Shown: positions 1 through 11,218, counted from the first letter of the stretch. The stretch: DNA of 64,000 nucleotides from Labia minor (GCA_963082975.1 OY720344.1:7303580-7367579); one strand, 5' to 3'. The notes: generated by a model from the letters alone, not told the origin. Program-made: numbers and translations.

Positions 1-78
1 CTATGTTTGTTTTGTCAGTTCTTGGGGAACCCCAAGAAAAAAGGGTCTGGGTAAAAAGTTGGCTGCGAGATAGAGAGG

Positions 79-435
79 TTAGCTCTCACATTCCTCACTC
101 CCAATCGACGCTCTAGTTTCTTCATGGTCGGCTGTAAACAATAGCAAGTCGAAATACCACAGTGACGGGGTGTATACGTCATCACCCGATGAGCCCGACT
201 TTTGCTGTTTTACTTTCTTCAACTCTTTACGGAACGCACATCTCAAGTTATTAATTTTTTTTTTCACTGTGTCAATGGTGGCTGACGGCACAGTTTTTTG
301 ATAGAACTTCAACAACTCACCGTACGCCTCATCCCGCGATCTTTTATTAGCGTAGGCATCGTTCTTGACTTTCCATAAACAGGGGTAGGCCCGATATAAT
401 TAAATAAATGCAGAAATGAAAGGTTTCCAGTCCAT
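79..435 (-). pseudogene. MADF-domain (Adf-1-like) protein, one in-frame stop
   Basis: Read on the minus strand from an ATG at 435, the frame gives MDWKPFISAFI, a TAA at 400-402, then LYRAYPCLWKVKNDAYANK and on through KKINNLRCAFRKELKKV and PSLWYFDLLLF to a stop at 79. This is the MADF fold: an N-terminal 'F-I-x-x-YPCLW' helix, a middle 'DEAYGELLKFY' helix and the late 'SLWYFDLLxF' signature. MADF proteins are sequence-specific DNA-binding factors and also accessory proteins of PIF/Harbinger transposons. The usual residue at the TAA is E, so one G-to-T change (GAA to TAA) explains the stop. The rest of the domain is intact, so inactivation looks recent, or the base is a sequencing error. A possible donor (GTGAGG, 93-98) near the C-end means coding could continue left of the window. 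No BESS domain is visible. Confidence 0.7.
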
Positions 436-1000
436 CTTTCCTCGTCAGTCCAATCTCGGCTGGTGAATGATCTCACGAAAATTATCTCACGCAAAACTGA
501 TGGAAAAGGTGACAACAGATCGTTTGCCTGCAGGCTAACTGACAGTGTGTGGTGGGGGGCACATGAGATCATTATCCGACAGGTCGCTGCCTGTCGCGAA
601 TCTCTCATCCTATCCCCGCCTGCCCGGCGACCACACACCTTCAGTCCGGGCGAACTGCAGTCCATTATCTTCAGATCAACTGATAAATGTGTGGGCAATC
701 CCGATCTACGGCCTTACGATTATCTTCAGTTAAACTGACAGTGTATGGGGCGCTTAAGTGTATGGAACTCGGCGATATTGGTCTTACGATCGCCTGTTGA
801 GGCGACGGCCTGCAGGCAATCGCATAGTGTATGGCCCCCATAAGACCCAGAATCCCAAAAAATATTCCCACCTAAATAATCTCTTGAAAATGGCGCCAAA
901 TGGGTGCCGAAACGTCGAGAAAACAATCTTACAAAAATATGTGATTATATCCCTGATAAATCTGATAGTAATATTAACAATAACATTCACGGAAATCTAA
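436..1000. repeat. GC-richer repeat-like block with short palindromes
   Basis: This block is clearly less A+T-rich than its surroundings. It contains the palindrome GCCTGCAGGC twice (526-535 and 810-819), two near-copies of 'aactgacagtgt(g/a)tgg' (about 536 and 734), and a small hairpin at about 579-597. ORFs in several frames overlap without resembling a known family. It may be the non-coding end of the transposon that carried the adjacent MADF sequence (PIF/Harbinger elements encode one), but I could not find paired terminal repeats. Confidence 0.35.
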
Positions 1001-1001
1001 A

Positions 1002-1046
<45 letters not shown>

Positions 1047-2065
1047 ATTATAAAGTAGACAGGGCGAAGCGAATAGTCATCCCCCTCCCTCGAGATTTTC
1101 ATCTTAATCAATTTTACATAAAAATAAGTGAATAATAAATTTATTTAAAATTTAACACTTTTAATGTTTATGTTTACATTTTCTAAAATTGTTGACATTT
1201 TTCTTTTCTATACTTTAGAGAAGCAAACTTTGAGAATTTAAAGCTTAAAGTGAAAAATCTTGACCATGGTAGATTGTAAGTAGTTTCTCAGGGACCCCCT
1301 TCCTTCCCCTCCGCCTAGTGATTGCCACTACACTTATAGCTTTATACTTTTTATAGGTAGAAGAATTGGAATTTTATAATATCAACCTTGAGAAAATATT
1401 AATAATTTTAAAAATTTTTAAATATAATTTTAATTTAATTAAATTAATGTAAGTAAATCGATTAATAAAGAAATATTAAAATATAAAAAAAAACAACTAA
1501 ACGTTATAAAAAGTATTATATATTCATAGAAATGAATGGATGATATGAATCATGATTTTAGGGGTTTAGATTACAGAGAATTTGACAAAAAACAATAATA
1601 AAATAAATATTTTTATTTTAAATAGAAATCATTTGGTCATAGTATAGTTTGAATGATGGTGAATATGTGAGAGGAGGAAGAATAGAAGAAAAGAGGGGAA
1701 AATATATAAAAATTTATAGAAGAGAATGAGGAGAAGATATAGAAATTGAATGAAAGAGGCTCAAGATAAAGTGAATTGTAGCCAGTAGTTTGAGTTCAGT
1801 AGTGCCACATTTTTATAATATAAATATTAGAAATTTATTATTGGAATTTATTTCTTATTTTTATAAAATAAAACAATAAACACTTAATTATAAATTTGCT
1901 TTTTCTGGTGTGATATTTATTATTATATTAGTGCAAAGTTTATTCATAGAGAGAAATCAAAAGATCAATGGGAGGAGTAAATTTAAATATTCGTTTGAAA
2001 CATTTGAAAATCTTAGCAAATCAGGAGGATTTGTTTTAAAAATTTGATTTGTTAATCTAAAATAA
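1001..2065. other. A+T-rich intergenic, (AT)n microsatellite
   Basis: An (AT)n tract runs from about 1003 to 1041. The remainder is A+T-rich with a few purine-rich patches (1660-1760). I see no coding exon, RNA gene or paired repeat. Confidence 0.5.
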
Positions 2066-2101
2066 ACAATACCTCCCTTACTATCGTCGGTCGGTAAAAA
2101 T
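2066..2101 (-). mobile_element. Family A (HINE-like) 5'-end fragment
   Basis: The segment ends CTATCGTCGGTCGGTAAAAA and matches the first ~35 bp of family A, reversed. It includes the sub-terminal motif ACCGACCGACG. The rest of the element is absent. It lies about 300 bp downstream of the CIAPIN1 stop codon. Confidence 0.7.
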
Positions 2102-2391
2102 TAAATGGAAATAAAAAATCAAATTCTTTTAATTAAACAAGTCACTGTTCAAAAATACGAATAAGAGGAGCGAGAGACCATGAGGGTACAGAGGGGGACA
2201 GAGTATAGGAAGGTAGTAAGTCTTCTGAAGACGAAGTCATTATATATATATATAATAAAATTATATTAGTAAAATGTATAAGGTAAAATAAATTAGCAGA
2301 ATTATTTTTTTAATTATTTATTATTGAGTGCAATTATATTATATAAGACATTAAAATTTAATATATTTTATATATAAAAGAAACAAATTAT

Positions 2392-4166
2392 TTATAGATC
2401 AGGTTTGAGAAGATTCTCAGAAAGTTGTATTTTTTCTCCAGGTTTAAAAGCTGGCATGCCAAGATATGGGCAGCTAGCACACCGGAATGCATCACCTAAG
2501 TAACACTTGAAAAAAAAAAAATATTTATTAAAATAACATAATGAAAATGAGAGGAATATAATTAATTTAGATTAAGATTTATTTAAAAATAGAACACTAA
2601 ATTATTTTCTGTTAATTTTTCAAAAATGTTTATGTTTAAGTCTTGTTAATATTGTTTTATTTAGTCTTGTTCATGAAAAATGAGCTCGTATAAGGAAATT
2701 CATCTAAAATTTTTTTACTTAATAAAATAAAGTCTAATAGTTTAAACTTCTTGATTGTGTAATCTGTATAAATTTATAATTAAGAAAACCAAGACCATAA
2801 GAATGAGTTTAATATTAAATGTATTTTAAATATATTAATGTAATTTATTTCTTGTATTTGTTATTTAAAATTTTGATTGTTTTTGTTGAATAATCATAAT
2901 AAAATAAAAATATAACTTTACATTTCCACAGGAAGATTTAATTTCATTTGTAGGTTGTCCCTTCTTTTCTTGTTCCAATTCTTCAGCAAGTCCACATGAA
3001 CAATTTTTACATGCTTTCCTCTTGCCAGTCGTGCCACAAACTTTTGAATAAATTGATTATTTAAAAATAAATATATATATATATATGGTATATAAAATAA
3101 AATATTAAAATAATACCTTTTAATGAAGATGGATCAGGTTTTTTTAAATCCTCCTCATCTAATAAATTATTAGAATCAATTGTTTCTTCTTCATTAGTAT
3201 CATCCGCATCCAACTTCCAAACAGCCGCGACTGATTCAGATGGAGTTGTGTGTTTAACACCTAAATTGATTTTTACTGAAGATCCAACTTCAAAATTTGG
3301 TTTTTCTGCTTCTAAACGAATAATATTAATTTCTCCATCTAATTTTTTCTCTTTTTTTGTATAAACTAAATCTTCTTCATTTGGAATAAATTCTTTTACC
3401 AAAGTATTTGTGAAACCATTAATTTTTAAAGTACTAATAAGTTTTTCCTTAGAAATCAATTGTGTTTTAGAATCAGAGTCATTGGCAATTACTTCATTTA
3501 AAATTATTTTTCCTTTGGGTTTTAACAATTTTATATACTGTGTTAATAATTCAGCTGAATGATTAATAGTAAATGGTGGAATAATTCCAGATAAAATAAC
3601 ATCAAATGTTGAGGGTGTATAAGTGGCTGAAATAATAATTAATATAAATATCAAAATAGTGATACAGATTTTTTATTTTAAATATTACTTAAATATTCAA
3701 TTCAAACTAAAAGTCTCAGAATTAATAAAGGGCAAAAAAAAAAATTGGTGATTTTCAGATTAGTTGTCATATCAATTTGAAAAAAAAATTTACCAGTGGG
3801 ATTTGCTTTATAATTTTGACATTTCAATTATTTTAAAGGTTTAAAAATTAGTTGAAATTTTATTTATTTTAATTATATTGATTTATATATATATTTATTG
3901 ACTTAAATTTTTATTAAAAATATAGATGACTATTTCTCACATATAGAATAATTTACATTATTAAAAAATAAAGTATAAACCAAAAATTAAAATATATTAT
4001 ATATATTTTTACCTAAATGAAGACGATTTATATTGTCCAAAGATAATTTTATCGATGGAATATTTTGACGTAATTCTTCTACATGACTTTGTAATTTATC
4101 AGAATTTAAATCCCACAATAATAGAATATTTTGATTTTCCTTTAAATCTTTAATATCAATAGTCAT
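2392..4166 (-). CDS. CIAPIN1: Anamorsin, cytosolic Fe-S assembly factor
   Basis: Four exons on the minus strand, 4166-4013, 3626-3117, 3040-2922 and 2505-2392, join in phase with GT-AG introns to encode 298 residues, close to the family length (human about 312). Anamorsin (yeast Dre2) binds Fe-S clusters and passes electrons from the diflavin reductase NDOR1/Tah18 to cytosolic iron-sulfur assembly. Residues 1 to about 175 form the methyltransferase-like domain, including [12 protein letters not shown] and [13 protein letters not shown] linker rich in D and E leads to [20 protein letters not shown]. The C-terminal CIAPIN1 domain has both cysteine motifs: [15 protein letters not shown], then the twin CX2C motif [15 protein letters not shown] followed by [14 protein letters not shown] chose the ATG giving MTIDIKDLK because it opens the conserved domain; an upstream in-frame ATG at 4214 is possible. 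The gene is head-to-head with MsrA. Confidence 0.96.
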
Positions 4167-4574
4167 TTTGTTTTTAATTGTGATGAAATTATTCAAAATT
4201 AATAAATAATACAAAATTAGGAAAAAATACTTGTTAATGACAGTGAAATAAAATTGAAAACATGAATTTGCAAGAAATTGAAGTAATATCCTTGACTTAT
4301 AGATGTCGCTTTTTTTTGTTATTTGTCATGTGAGCTGAAAATTCAAGGGAGAGTAATATTCTGTGTATGTGTGTGTGTGGAGTGGTAGGGATAGTTCTGG
4401 ATAGTTATTTTAACTACTTTTCTACTTTCCAATTTTAACTTTCTATTTTCTTCAACTTAATTTATATTTGCACAATCACAATTAAAATTTGTCTTCTAAT
4501 TTCACGTTCACTGTTTTTGGATAAAAAGTCAATTTTATTTCAGAATATTTAAATTTAAATACATTTTTGATTTT
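4167..4574. promoter_or_regulatory. Shared divergent promoter of CIAPIN1 and MsrA
   Basis: These 408 bp separate the start codons of two divergent genes and must hold both promoters and 5' UTRs. There is no TATA box at a convincing distance. The motif AGATGTCG (4301-4308, within TTATAGATGTCGC) recurs, in the opposite orientation on this strand, upstream of NDUFV2 at 8754-8761. A short TG-rich run lies at about 4364-4379. Transcription start sites cannot be fixed by eye. Confidence 0.6.
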
Positions 4575-7108
4575 ATGTTCAGTCGATTTTTCTCAAAAGC
4601 TTCTAAGGTAATAAGATAATTAGATATAAACTTTATGTTGACAAAATACTATTTCTAACAATTAACTTAAGCGATTTTAAAATAATATTTAGAGAATCTT
4701 TTAGAACTTGAAAAAGAGGGCGAGGTTTGAGTATACTATTAATATAGACAAGTATTATTTTCTCCAAACAATATCTTCGATTCAAATTTATTTATTTCCT
4801 TGTTATTCATAAGAACTTCTACTACTTATTATTAAAAAATGAATAGGATTCAAATTATATTTTTAATAATTTTGATTAATAATACAAAATTATTAAATAT
4901 TTTAAATAATTTAGAAATAAATATTATACTAGAATAATTCCAGAATCTACAATTTATATATTGAACATAATTTTCTTAAATAGGAAGAGCAATTAATTTT
5001 AATCCAAACGTTTTCCTGGAGTGTTATTCAATTTTGTAAATTATTAACTATTGAAGTGAATATATATTAATGAAGGCTAGGTTTAGAGACAAAATAAAAA
5101 TTTTTTAGCGTATAAAAATGTTCTTAATTTCAAGAATAATTATTATATGTATATTTGAAGGGGGCATTAGGGTCTTACAGAGAACAAGAAGTTTTCTTTG
5201 CTACTAATTCAGTGAATGATTTAAATAAAAAAAGTCTTATTGAACTTTCTTATTTAATTTTAATTGATATAAGATAAATAATTGTTATTTAAATTAATTT
5301 CATTGTCTCTATGCAACATAATTGTCTAATTCTAATGACAATTTTTATTACAGAAAATGTCTCCATTGCATGATCTCGATGTATTAACTAACCGTGCTAC
5401 ATTTGCTATGGGCTGTTTTTGGGGACCTGATTCCCTGTTTGGAGCACATCTCGGTGTGGTTCGCACTCGAGTGGGTTATAGCGGTGGTTCAAAAAACAAC
5501 CCCACATATAAATCACTGTAATTGACATTAATTTCTTTTGAAATGTTTCATAGAAAATTTACAAACAAATATTTATTTTATTTTATATGTTTTCTTTAAC
5601 TAATTTGTCAACTAACAAGGGGAGGTCACGGCGTGATGCCAATCGATTTTGATGAAACTCGTTGTATCGATAGGGTATCACGTCAAGTCATTCTGGGTAA
5701 AAGGATAAGACGCACTACTTAAGTGTTCGCGAGAAAATCGTAATTGAAAATTTTTACTATTTTCACACATTATCGTAAAAAAAAAAACAATTACATTTAT
5801 TTCCACAGGATATTTACGGATTAACAGTAAAATATAGAAATAAATATCAAAAACATTTTTATAATAGACAAATAAATAATTAAAATGTATTACAACATTA
5901 TAAAATTAACATTATATAATTAATTTTGTTTAAAAATTGTATTAATATATTAATTAAAAAAATAATTAAAAAAAACGATTACACTCGTCGAAATTTGAAC
6001 CAGCAACGTCAAAAGTATAAGTCTAGCAAGCTGCCGCCGTGCTACGCGCTTCTCGACCTTAAAGCTCATACGGCGCTCGCAATTTTCAATTACGATTTTC
6101 TCGCGAACGCTTGACTAGTGCGTCATATCCTTTTATCCAGAAAGACTTGACAAGATACCCTATCGATACAATGAGTTTCATCAAAATCGATTGGTATCAC
6201 GTCGTGACCTCCCCTTCTAAGATCAAAATTCTAGAAATTTATTTGAATGTTTTTTCCTTTATTAATACTCCCATTTTTCTATATTTTAAGAGGAGATCAT
6301 ACAGAGAGTATTGAGATTGAATTTGATCCATCGAAAGTAAATTATAATGAGTTGTTGGAAATCTTTTGGAATAATCATAATCCTTCTGAACATAATTCGA
6401 TTCAGGTAATATTATACTTTTATAATATTTAAATTGCATATAATTAGAAAATTTATTTTTTCAATTGGCTGTTTTTAATTTATAATATAATTTATAGCAA
6501 GATTTTTCAATCCCATAAATTTACTAATTAAAGAATTGACATTAATTTATTATAACAATTTTTTTTTTTTTGGGGAATTCTATTTAAATTAATTTAGTTT
6601 TTATTCAAATAAATTAAAATCTTTCTTCTTTTTAAAACTTTTTTTTAGTACACATCAAGAATATTTTATCATGATGATAAACAAAAAGATATTGCTGAGA
6701 AATCATTAAAAGAATGGCAAGGAAAATATTCTAAACCCTTAGAAACAAAAATAATTAAAGCAGGAGAATTTTATAACGCAGAAAAGTATTATTTTATATT
6801 ATTCAAAATATACAATAATAAAACATTATTAACTATGAATAAATTTCAATTTTTTTTTATATGGTATATAAAGTTATCACCAAAAATATCGTCTTCAGCA
6901 GCATGGTTATCTGGTTGATGAAATTGGTTTAAAAGAAAATAACTTATTAAGTTCCCACATTGCTGCAAGATTGAATGGTTATGTTGTTGGAATGGGCGGA
7001 GTTCAACAATTTGATCAAGAAGCATCCTCATTAGGGCTGAGTGAAAAAGCAACAGAATACGTACGAAAACTAGTTAAAAAGTATGAAGGGCATGGAATGA
7101 CCTGTTAA
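4575..7108 (+). CDS. MsrA: Peptide methionine sulfoxide reductase MsrA
   Basis: Five exons, 4575-4607, 5354-5517, 6291-6405, 6649-6785 and 6874-7108, join in phase to give 227 residues. The enzyme reduces the S-epimer of methionine sulfoxide in proteins, using thioredoxin, and protects against oxidative damage. The catalytic motif is FAMGCFWGPDSLFG, with the nucleophilic Cys in GCFWG. Family blocks follow in order: VVRTRVGYSGGSKNNPTY, LGDHTESIEIEFDP, FWNNHNPSEHN, YTSRIFYHD, YHQKYRLQQH and HIAARLNGYVVGMG. The C-terminus is GHGMTC, whose Cys is a candidate resolving residue. Exon 1 encodes MFSRFFSKASK, basic and aromatic like a mitochondrial presequence. A second ATG (MSPLHDLDV, 5357) could give a cytosolic form. 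Intron 2 carries a 600-bp inverted-repeat element. The exon 4 acceptor (TTTTTTAG) and the exon 5 acceptor (TATAAAG) were chosen because they restore the family sequence. Confidence 0.96.
5617..6216. mobile_element. 600-bp element with ~135-bp terminal inverted repeats
   Basis: The left arm (5617-5751) and right arm (6082-6216) are near-perfect inverted repeats beginning AAGGGGAGGTCACG. They diverge at only a few positions. The element lies inside MsrA intron 2, away from both splice sites. The flanks read ...ACTAAC and CTAAGA..., compatible with a TAA target duplication but not decisive. The interior holds A+T-rich sequence plus a tRNA-like segment at 5984-6050. No transposase is present, so it is non-autonomous; I do not recognise the superfamily. 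Two such arms in one intron could fold into a long hairpin in the pre-mRNA. Confidence 0.8.
5984..6050 (-). ncRNA. tRNA-like segment inside the inverted-repeat element
   Basis: On the minus strand the segment contains TAGCACGGCGG, which fits a Pol III box A, and about 45 nt later GGTTCAAATTTCG, which fits box B. Between them the D-loop-like GGCAGCTTGCTA and an arm with ACTTATAC can be traced. The outer acceptor stem is not convincing, so it is probably a tRNA pseudogene or the head of a SINE carried by the element, not a working tRNA gene. Confidence 0.45.
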
Positions 7109-7347
7109 ATGAATTATTTTTATAAGATTCATTTTTAATAATTGAATATAATTATTATAGAAGGAAATGAAATCTAATCAATATATTGAATAATTTATCA
7201 TTTATATAATTTTATATGGAAAGGGATAAAATATATTTAAACCATTTATATTTAATATAATTTAATTATATTTATATAATAATATATTTTAATCAAATAA
7301 ATTTTATATTTACAAATAACTATTAGTAATTTTTTGATTTCTTCTAT
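7109..7347. other. Short convergent intergenic gap
   Basis: These 239 bp lie between the stop codons of MsrA and NDUFV2. They are almost pure A/T and must contain both 3' UTRs. Several AATAAA-like words occur on both strands, so I do not assign a specific poly(A) site. Confidence 0.6.
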
Positions 7348-8566
7348 CTATAATCCACTTTGCAATCCAAATCCAGGGCCTTTGGGTTCTTCTTTAAGTG
7401 ATGTTAACTCTCCAGCCGGTTCGGCTGCAAATCTCCCATTCCTAAAAATATATACAAAATAGAATCGCTAATTAGAAAATTGACATGTCTAATATCTAAA
7501 TGATTTTTTAAAAAGAAACATGAATGGAATATTTATTATAAAAATAACTTACATAGGCCCATGAGGTGGAATAATATCTTTTTGAAGTTGATCTATAATT
7601 TTTGACATATCTTCAGCAGTTAAATCTTCCTATAAAGATAGTTCAAAGGGTTTAATATGAAAAATCAAAATTTTTATTTAAAAGAAAAAAAATAAATAAA
7701 TAAAATTCTTATTTACATAATAATTATCATTAATTTGAATCATGGGTGCATTGACACAGGCTCCTAAACATTCAACTTCTCCACATGAAAATTTTTTATC
7801 ATTGGTCATTTCACCGGGTTTAATATTCAATTTTTCTTTAATTACTTTGAGCATGTCATCTGAACCGCGAAGCCAACATGGTGTTGTTGTACACACTTGA
7901 ATGTTATATTTACCAACAGGATTTCTATGAAACATTGTGTAAAAAGTGGCTACTTCATAAACACGCATTTTAGGCATATTTAAAATTTCAGCCACTTTAT
8001 GCATTGCACTAATAGGTAACCATCCAGCTTGTCTTTGAGCAAGATCAAGTAAAGGGATAAGTGCAGCCCTTTTATGTCCTTCTGGGTAAATTCCTATTAT
8101 TGCTTCCGCTCTCTATAAAAAATTTCATTAAATTTTTAATAATTTATAAAGAAATTAACTAACTCATTTAACTAATTGAAAAGTTGTTATTTAAAAAATT
8201 AAATATAAATTTTAAAGAGTTTCTACTAATATGTATTAAATTAATATTTAAAATATTTACTTTCTTATTTTCGTCATTGAACTCAAAAGGGGTATCAGGA
8301 TTATTTTCATCTGAATCTCGGTGCTGAAAATAATGGAATATATTTATTCTTTTCCGAAGTAAACTTAATGATATAAATTAATTATGAAACTAACAACAAA
8401 GAGTGCTCCTCCATGTCTTGTGATTGCTGATGAATGAAATACTCTTGAATTTAATTTCTGAAAAATATATAAAAGTCAATCAAAGACCCAAATCATCATC
8501 ATGAAATTATATATATATATATATACGTACAATGGATTCAGCAATTGTTCTTATTACAGAAAGCAT
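7348..8566 (-). CDS. NDUFV2: NADH dehydrogenase flavoprotein 2 (24 kDa)
   Basis: Six exons on the minus strand, 8566-8531, 8457-8395, 8323-8261, 8112-7717, 7629-7553 and 7441-7348, join in phase to give 242 residues, the normal length. The protein is a peripheral-arm subunit of mitochondrial complex I and holds the 2Fe-2S cluster N1a next to the FMN site. It starts [12 protein letters not shown], followed by a basic, serine-containing stretch, a plausible mitochondrial presequence. The mature part begins near [21 protein letters not shown]. Core blocks are [35 protein letters not shown] and [15 protein letters not shown]. The cluster cysteines are visible in CTTTPCW and in [10 protein letters not shown]. 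The C-terminus [19 protein letters not shown] is family-typical. All splice sites are GT-AG. It converges on MsrA. Confidence 0.97.
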
Positions 8567-8770
8567 TTTAACTGTATAAAAGTTTAAAGATTAAATATAT
8601 ATTTAATTAATTAAAACAAATATTGTGTATTTATTAAATATAACCTATTTATGAATATATTTATGTAAGAAATCTCAGTGGAATCCAGGTAATTGCCAAA
8701 TTAGTTGTATAAATATAAATAAGATGGCAGTCCAATACATTCCTGATTACTACCGACATCTACGTTTATT
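8567..8770 (-). promoter_or_regulatory. NDUFV2 promoter region
   Basis: This is the upstream region of NDUFV2. It holds CGACATCT (8754-8761), the reverse of the AGATGTCG word in the CIAPIN1/MsrA promoter, about 190 bp from the start codon. AAGATGGCAG (about 8721) resembles the core of a YY1/Pho-type site. There is no TATA box at a convincing distance. Confidence 0.4.
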
Positions 8771-10430
8771 TTTTGAGTTAAGTTTTAAATTCAAAAATTT
8801 GAATTATAAATTTGATGAATTTTAATTTTCAAAAATTAATTAATTTTTCTTCTGAAATAGTAATAAATAAATTAATATATTATATAAAAATTTATAAAAT
8901 TAAAAATAAAACTTTATTTCTTAATATCCATTTGAGCATAGGTATTAAAATTTTAAATTAATTAATGTGTTTCAAATTATTTAATATGAATTCTAATTAT
9001 TTATATTTAATAAATATTTATATATCTTGTTCTGCCCGTCACTAACTATTTTCTATATTCCCCACTGGTAAAACAACTTTTAAATAACAGTAGAGTGATT
9101 AGTTTTAATATAATAATAATAAGAAATACTTAATATATCGATCTATTTGGATTGAAAAAATATTTATTTATCTAAGTAAAACAAAATAATGGTATATAAA
9201 TTTACAATAATTACATTAAAAATTCTCAGAAATACATTTCACTTAGTTTTTGTTATCACCTATCTAATATAATCCACAATAAATAATTCATTTGGGTTCC
9301 AATGTGGAGCTCTAATCCATATTTTGTAAAATTTTCTTTTTCTTTTTATGATTATAAATATTTGATTTTGTAAGACTGAATTCTATATTCTAAAAATCTA
9401 AATCATTATTATCAACAAAGATTACAAGTTTTCTTGTTCTAAAATAAAACAAACAAAAAAATGTGCTCTACTTTTGAATATTTGGGATTGGAAAATGGTG
9501 ATTGATGGAATTGAGTTGACATGCAACAACAAAATAATTTCTTCTATTAATTTTCCAAGTCGATGAATCTTAATTGCTTTTCTTGGTAAATATATTTTCA
9601 ATTTAAGAGTGATATGAATAATTATTAAAAGATTGAGTTATATTAACTTGAAGAAGATCATCAGGTCTCAAAAAAAATTAGGCAATTGTAAGGTATATTT
9701 GCAAGAAAAAATTGAATTACATGGGAAGGAATTTTTAAAAAATGTTTTTTATTTTATTTTTTGTGAAATTTGTGAATTATTATCACGATAACATTATCAT
9801 TAAAATACAATTTATTATTAATTTAAATTTAAAAATTTATAAATTTGTTTAATAAAAATATTGAACAACATATTAAAATTTATCATGAAAAAATATTACA
9901 TTTTGAAATTATTAGTTAAAATAATTATTTTTTTTATGATTAATTTAATATCAACATTTTGATATTTTATTTTTGTATAGATTTGTTTTTTATTTATTAT
10001 TATTATTTTTTTTATTATAACGTTTTTATAAACTCCACTTCATGTCTGTTTGTCTGTCTGTTCGCTAAAATGTAAAAATACAATGGATTTTTCTTCAACT
10101 TTAAATTAAAGGAAAAGAAGAAATATAATTGAATTATAATTAATCAATTTAATGTAATTAGCGAATAAAATTAATGATGTGTGTATTTTATTAGTAGAAG
10201 TATCAAGTATTAAGACAAATAAAAATATTTCTATTTGAGAATTGGTCATTCCAAAAGATGAATTTTGCTAGATCTATCTTCGTGATTCCCAAACAAGGCC
10301 CAAAACTTGTATATTATTATGTAACACATTATAAAAGAATAATGACTTTCTTAAATGTATAAGAGTTTTTTTTTTATTTTTCACTGTACAGACATTCAAT
10401 AACATTTAAAAATTAATTTCTTTCTCGTGG
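8771..10430. other. A+T-rich intergenic, no features seen
   Basis: Very A+T-rich. The only recognisable word is a short GTCT/TGTC run at about 10043-10062, which resembles the microsatellite core of the HINE-like families without their ends. I see no exon or RNA gene. Confidence 0.5.
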
Positions 10431-10431
10431 C

Positions 10432-10650
10432 GAGAATAAGAGATGAAAAACTGGTGAAAAATATATTTGTGGGAAGATCGGTTGGAAGACTGAGAACGCG
10501 GTAAGCGGACAATTTAGGAATAGAAAAAGGTGAGAGAGAGATGGGAGAAAATAGAAGTTGGATGAGTATAGCTCAGGGTATTTCAAGGAATGTGATGATT
10601 GCTGCGACCAAAAACTTTCGAGTTCTGTAGAGCCACAGGGTTAGATAAAT
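10432..10650 (+). pseudogene. Non-LTR retrotransposon 3'-end remnant
   Basis: Broken translations on this strand resemble the C-terminal tail of arthropod non-LTR retrotransposon ORFs, with pieces like 'NIFVGRSVGRLR' and 'AATKNFRVL' near the end. It closes with an AGATAAATAA tail. The same tail region appears at 24060-24300 (minus), 36290-36665 (minus) and 58130-58270 (plus), always ending in TAGA/AGAT-type repeats. Confidence 0.6.
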
Positions 10651-10930
10651 AAAATTTTTAAATCTCTCTTTTTGATTTAGTGAAATTCAAATGATGTCAG
10701 TTTCTATACCATTGAATAATCTTTTACTATAATATTACTTTTACCAGAGAGACACTAAAATGGGAAATTTGAAACCAAGTTTGTTTACTTCTTAGAAGTC
10801 CCAGATCATCTACAATCATGGTTTATAAAGTAAATATAATTTTATTATTTAAAAAATTATATATTATATGTACATATATTTAAATAATTATTGTAATATT
10901 AAAATGTATAAAATTTGGTATGTTTTTCAG

Positions 10931-11064
10931 ATCTACTTGGTCTCTCATTTGGTAAAATGCTTAAATACTGTGTATGGCGCCTTCACTTTGAAGTCCACGA
11001 TTTTTGTACAGTAGAGAAGAAAAGATTACTTCCTGGAACAATACCCCAGAATGTACATCAAGAT
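10931..11064 (+). CDS. Candidate internal exon, unrecognised
   Basis: An open frame runs from about 10915 to 11163. Inside it, TTTTTCAG at 10923-10930 and GATG|GTATGT near 11064 make a well-formed exon. The reading frame gives LLGLSFGKMLKYCVWR, then HFEVHDFCTVEKK and RLLPGTIPQNVHQD. The composition is balanced and the base content richer in G+C than the flanks, as expected of real coding. I do not recognise the family and see no neighbouring exon that joins it. It may be an exon of a gene with very long introns, or a host fragment carried by a transposon. A dispersed repeat begins about 30 bp downstream. Confidence 0.35.
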
Positions 11065-11093
11065 GGTATGTTTTATGAAAAATTAAGTGGAAC

Positions 11094-11218
11094 TAGCTGC
11101 TCCGAGCGCCTACGGCGCTCTTCACACCTAGACGGGGGCTCCGCCCCCTGTACCCCCGAGTGATACATAATATTTGGTTGAAAGTCTGTATGTAAAAGGT
11201 TTTCATCCATTTTGTTTG
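11094..11218 (+). repeat. Dispersed repeat F, copy 1
   Basis: A GC-rich head (containing GGGGGCTCCGCCCCCTGTACC) is followed by 'atatttggttgaaagt' and 'gtaaaaggttttcatc'. A diverged inverted copy lies at 58385-58490, so this is a repeat and not unique sequence. The class is unknown. Confidence 0.6.

Noticed and set aside
309-698. A 129-codon minus-strand open frame
   Set aside because: It overlaps the MADF reading frame out of phase and matches no domain; it is a shadow of the MADF sequence and the repeat to its right.
5926-6314. Plus-strand frames inside MsrA intron 2
   Set aside because: They lie across the inverted-repeat element and its tRNA-like part, and have no recognised domain.
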